DNA from: Bacteroides timonensis
Lineage (GTDB): Bacteria; Bacteroidota; Bacteroidia; Bacteroidales; Bacteroidaceae
DNA length: 64,000 bases
Direction: 5' to 3'
Assembly: GCF_000513195.1 (NCBI RefSeq)
Contig: NZ_CBVI010000001.1
Location: 124,001-188,000 of the forward strand
Part shown: positions 63,054-64,000 of the stretch, piece after piece
Layout: each line of letters begins with the position of its first letter
How positions within the stretch are numbered: the stretch's first letter is position 1
The notes under the pieces: model-generated
Database searches by the model: none
What the model was told of the DNA's origin: nothing
The model's input: the letters and a program-made list of their open reading frames with translations, nothing else
Made by a program: the position numbers and the translations under genes

Positions 63054-63632
63054 ATGAAAGGCTTTAATAACTATACGGAGCGTGAAGAATTCTCCATATT
63101 CAAAAAATTCTTTTTGGATCATGGACGACGCAAGGAAATGAAGAAAAAAGAATATTTTGCGGAACAAGGCATTATCACAACACATGCCGCCTATATCGAG
63201 AAAGGCATGTTCCGCTATGTATGTACGGATGAAAACGGATGTGAACACATTGTAGGCTATGCTTTTGCAGGAGAATATGTCGGTGATTATCCACAATGCA
63301 TAAAGAAGGAGAAAGCAATGGTAAGCATTCAGGCTACAACCGATTCTCTGATATATTGTGCATCTGCCCAAGAAATGATCAACTTCTTTTCTACCGATAA
63401 ATCTACTCAGGAATTAGAAAAAATTTTAGCGGAAGAGCTCTTTGTCCAGACTTATAAGCGCTTGCTGGATATTTACTGCAAAACACCTACTGAACTATAT
63501 GTGGATTTAGTAAGACGCTACCCGGATTTTCTAAATTATATCACACTCAGGGAGATAGCTTCTTTTCTCCGGGTCACCCCTGAAACAATCAGCCATATAC
63601 GAAAGAATATCAAGGGAATAGAGTTTTGTTAA
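63054..63632 (+). CDS. Crp/Fnr-family regulator, paralogue 2
   Basis: 192 residues, exactly as long as the protein at 51792. N-terminal barrel (YIEKGMFRYVCTDENGCEHIVGYAFAGEYVGDY) and C-terminal helix-turn-helix (YITLREIASFLRVTPETISHIRK). It has its own promoter and terminator, and a lipoprotein gene follows about 170 bases later, the same neighbourhood pattern as paralogue 1. Signal and targets unknown. Confidence 0.9.
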   Translation: MKGFNNYTEREEFSIFKKFFLDHGRRKEMKKKEYFAEQGIITTHAAYIEKGMFRYVCTDENGCEHIVGYAFAGEYVGDYPQCIKKEKAMVSIQATTDSLIYCASAQEMINFFSTDKSTQELEKILAEELFVQTYKRLLDIYCKTPTELYVDLVRRYPDFLNYITLREIASFLRVTPETISHIRKNIKGIEFC

Positions 63633-63660
63633 AAAATCATAGGATTATCACTTTATTTTG

Positions 63661-63695
63661 AAAGCCTTGAATTCGTTCAAGGCTTTTCTTTTTTT
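63661..63695 (+). terminator. Terminator of the second Crp-like gene
   Basis: AAAGCCTTGAA (63661-63671) and TTCAAGGCTTT (63676-63686) with a short loop and a following T run. Confidence 0.88.
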
Positions 63696-63799
63696 TATGC
63701 ACTTAATTTGTAGCGAGTTAAACGTTAAAGACTAACGATACCATACCAAAGTAGAATTAAACGTTCGATAAAGAATAATCACTCTTAAAATACATAATT

Positions 63800-64000
63800 A
63801 TGAAACATGTACATTTTCTCTTTATGGCATTAGTGGCTCTGTCCATTCAAGGCTGCCAAGATGATTTTAATGTTCCGTCCGAACAAGCAAGCAGAAGCTA
63901 TGAGCAGGACGCAGAGGTACTGAACAGGTTTGTCGAGATAAACAAGACGACGCATGAGTATTATATCAATCCCAATAAGCAGACTACCGCTCTGTCTTAT
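63800..64000 (+). CDS. Lipoprotein, cut by the window end
   Basis: First 67 residues only. Leader MKHVHFLFMALVALSIQGCQDD gives a lipidated Cys19; then an acidic stretch (EQASRSYEQDAEVLNRFVEINKTTHEYYINPNKQTT). Family not recognised from this part. Direct repeats TTAAACGTT (63719-63727 and about 63758-63766) lie in its upstream region and might be operator sites for the Crp-like protein encoded just before it. Confidence 0.75.
   Translation, partial: MKHVHFLFMALVALSIQGCQDDFNVPSEQASRSYEQDAEVLNRFVEINKTTHEYYINPNKQTTALSY

Noticed and set aside
62776..63057. 93-codon frame upstream of the second Crp-like gene
   Set aside because: It spans the promoter at 63014 and ends inside the next gene's start; composition is that of AT-rich intergenic DNA.

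Overview
The window looks like chromosomal DNA from a gut Bacteroides (order Bacteroidales). Evidence: many SusC/SusD pairs and a hybrid two-component regulator, lipoproteins with Bacteroidetes-type leaders, and the Bacteroidales promoter signature (TAnnTTTG at about -7, often with TTTG/TTG at about -33) upstream of many genes. I read it by eye; family names rest on recognised motifs, not on searches.

1-29,700: a polysaccharide utilisation locus whose enzymes point to the rhamnogalacturonan-I backbone of pectin. Two SusC/SusD pairs diverge from a nearly palindromic 706-bp intergenic region (axis near 6,879). The left arm (minus strand) is SusC, SusD, surface lipoprotein. The right arm (plus strand) is SusC, SusD, then a PL22-like oligogalacturonate lyase, a GH2 enzyme, a PL26-type exo-rhamnogalacturonan lyase with a DUF6250-like front domain, a GH28-PL11 fusion, a GH105 unsaturated-uronyl hydrolase, L-rhamnose mutarotase and a 1,436-residue hybrid two-component sensor. 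Together they can import, cleave and de-cap the Rha-GalA backbone and feed L-rhamnose into metabolism.

29,700-42,900: core genes: guaA, mscL, gap, an M3 peptidase with a small lipoprotein, dCMP deaminase, S41 protease, 5-formyl-THF cyclo-ligase, PHP phosphatase (overlapping or closely spaced), DUF721-recF on the other strand, a TPR membrane protein, ribH, tRNA-Tyr and tRNA-Gly, and a candidate small RNA.

43,000-53,300: an accessory stretch. An AraC regulator diverges from uxuA and an SDR oxidoreductase (hexuronate catabolism). Then come an Rpn/PD-(D/E)XK protein, structured intergenic DNA, small hypothetical genes, the RNA ligase RtcB, and a graveyard of decayed genes next to it (a P-loop RNA-repair-like kinase and an MNT/HEPN toxin-antitoxin pair). 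A Crp-like regulator plus a DUF4377-like lipoprotein follow.

53,300-64,000: an outer-membrane protein, LytS/LytTR two-component pair, YitT, DUF3256, free methionine-R-sulfoxide reductase, EamA transporter, truA, DUF5715, nnr, a second Crp-like paralogue, and a lipoprotein cut by the window end.

The most unusual non-coding signal is a set of intergenic arrays built from very short units at fixed periods (7, 11 or 22 bp). Most reverse orientation around a centre, and some run into the ends of neighbouring genes and encode their last residues.
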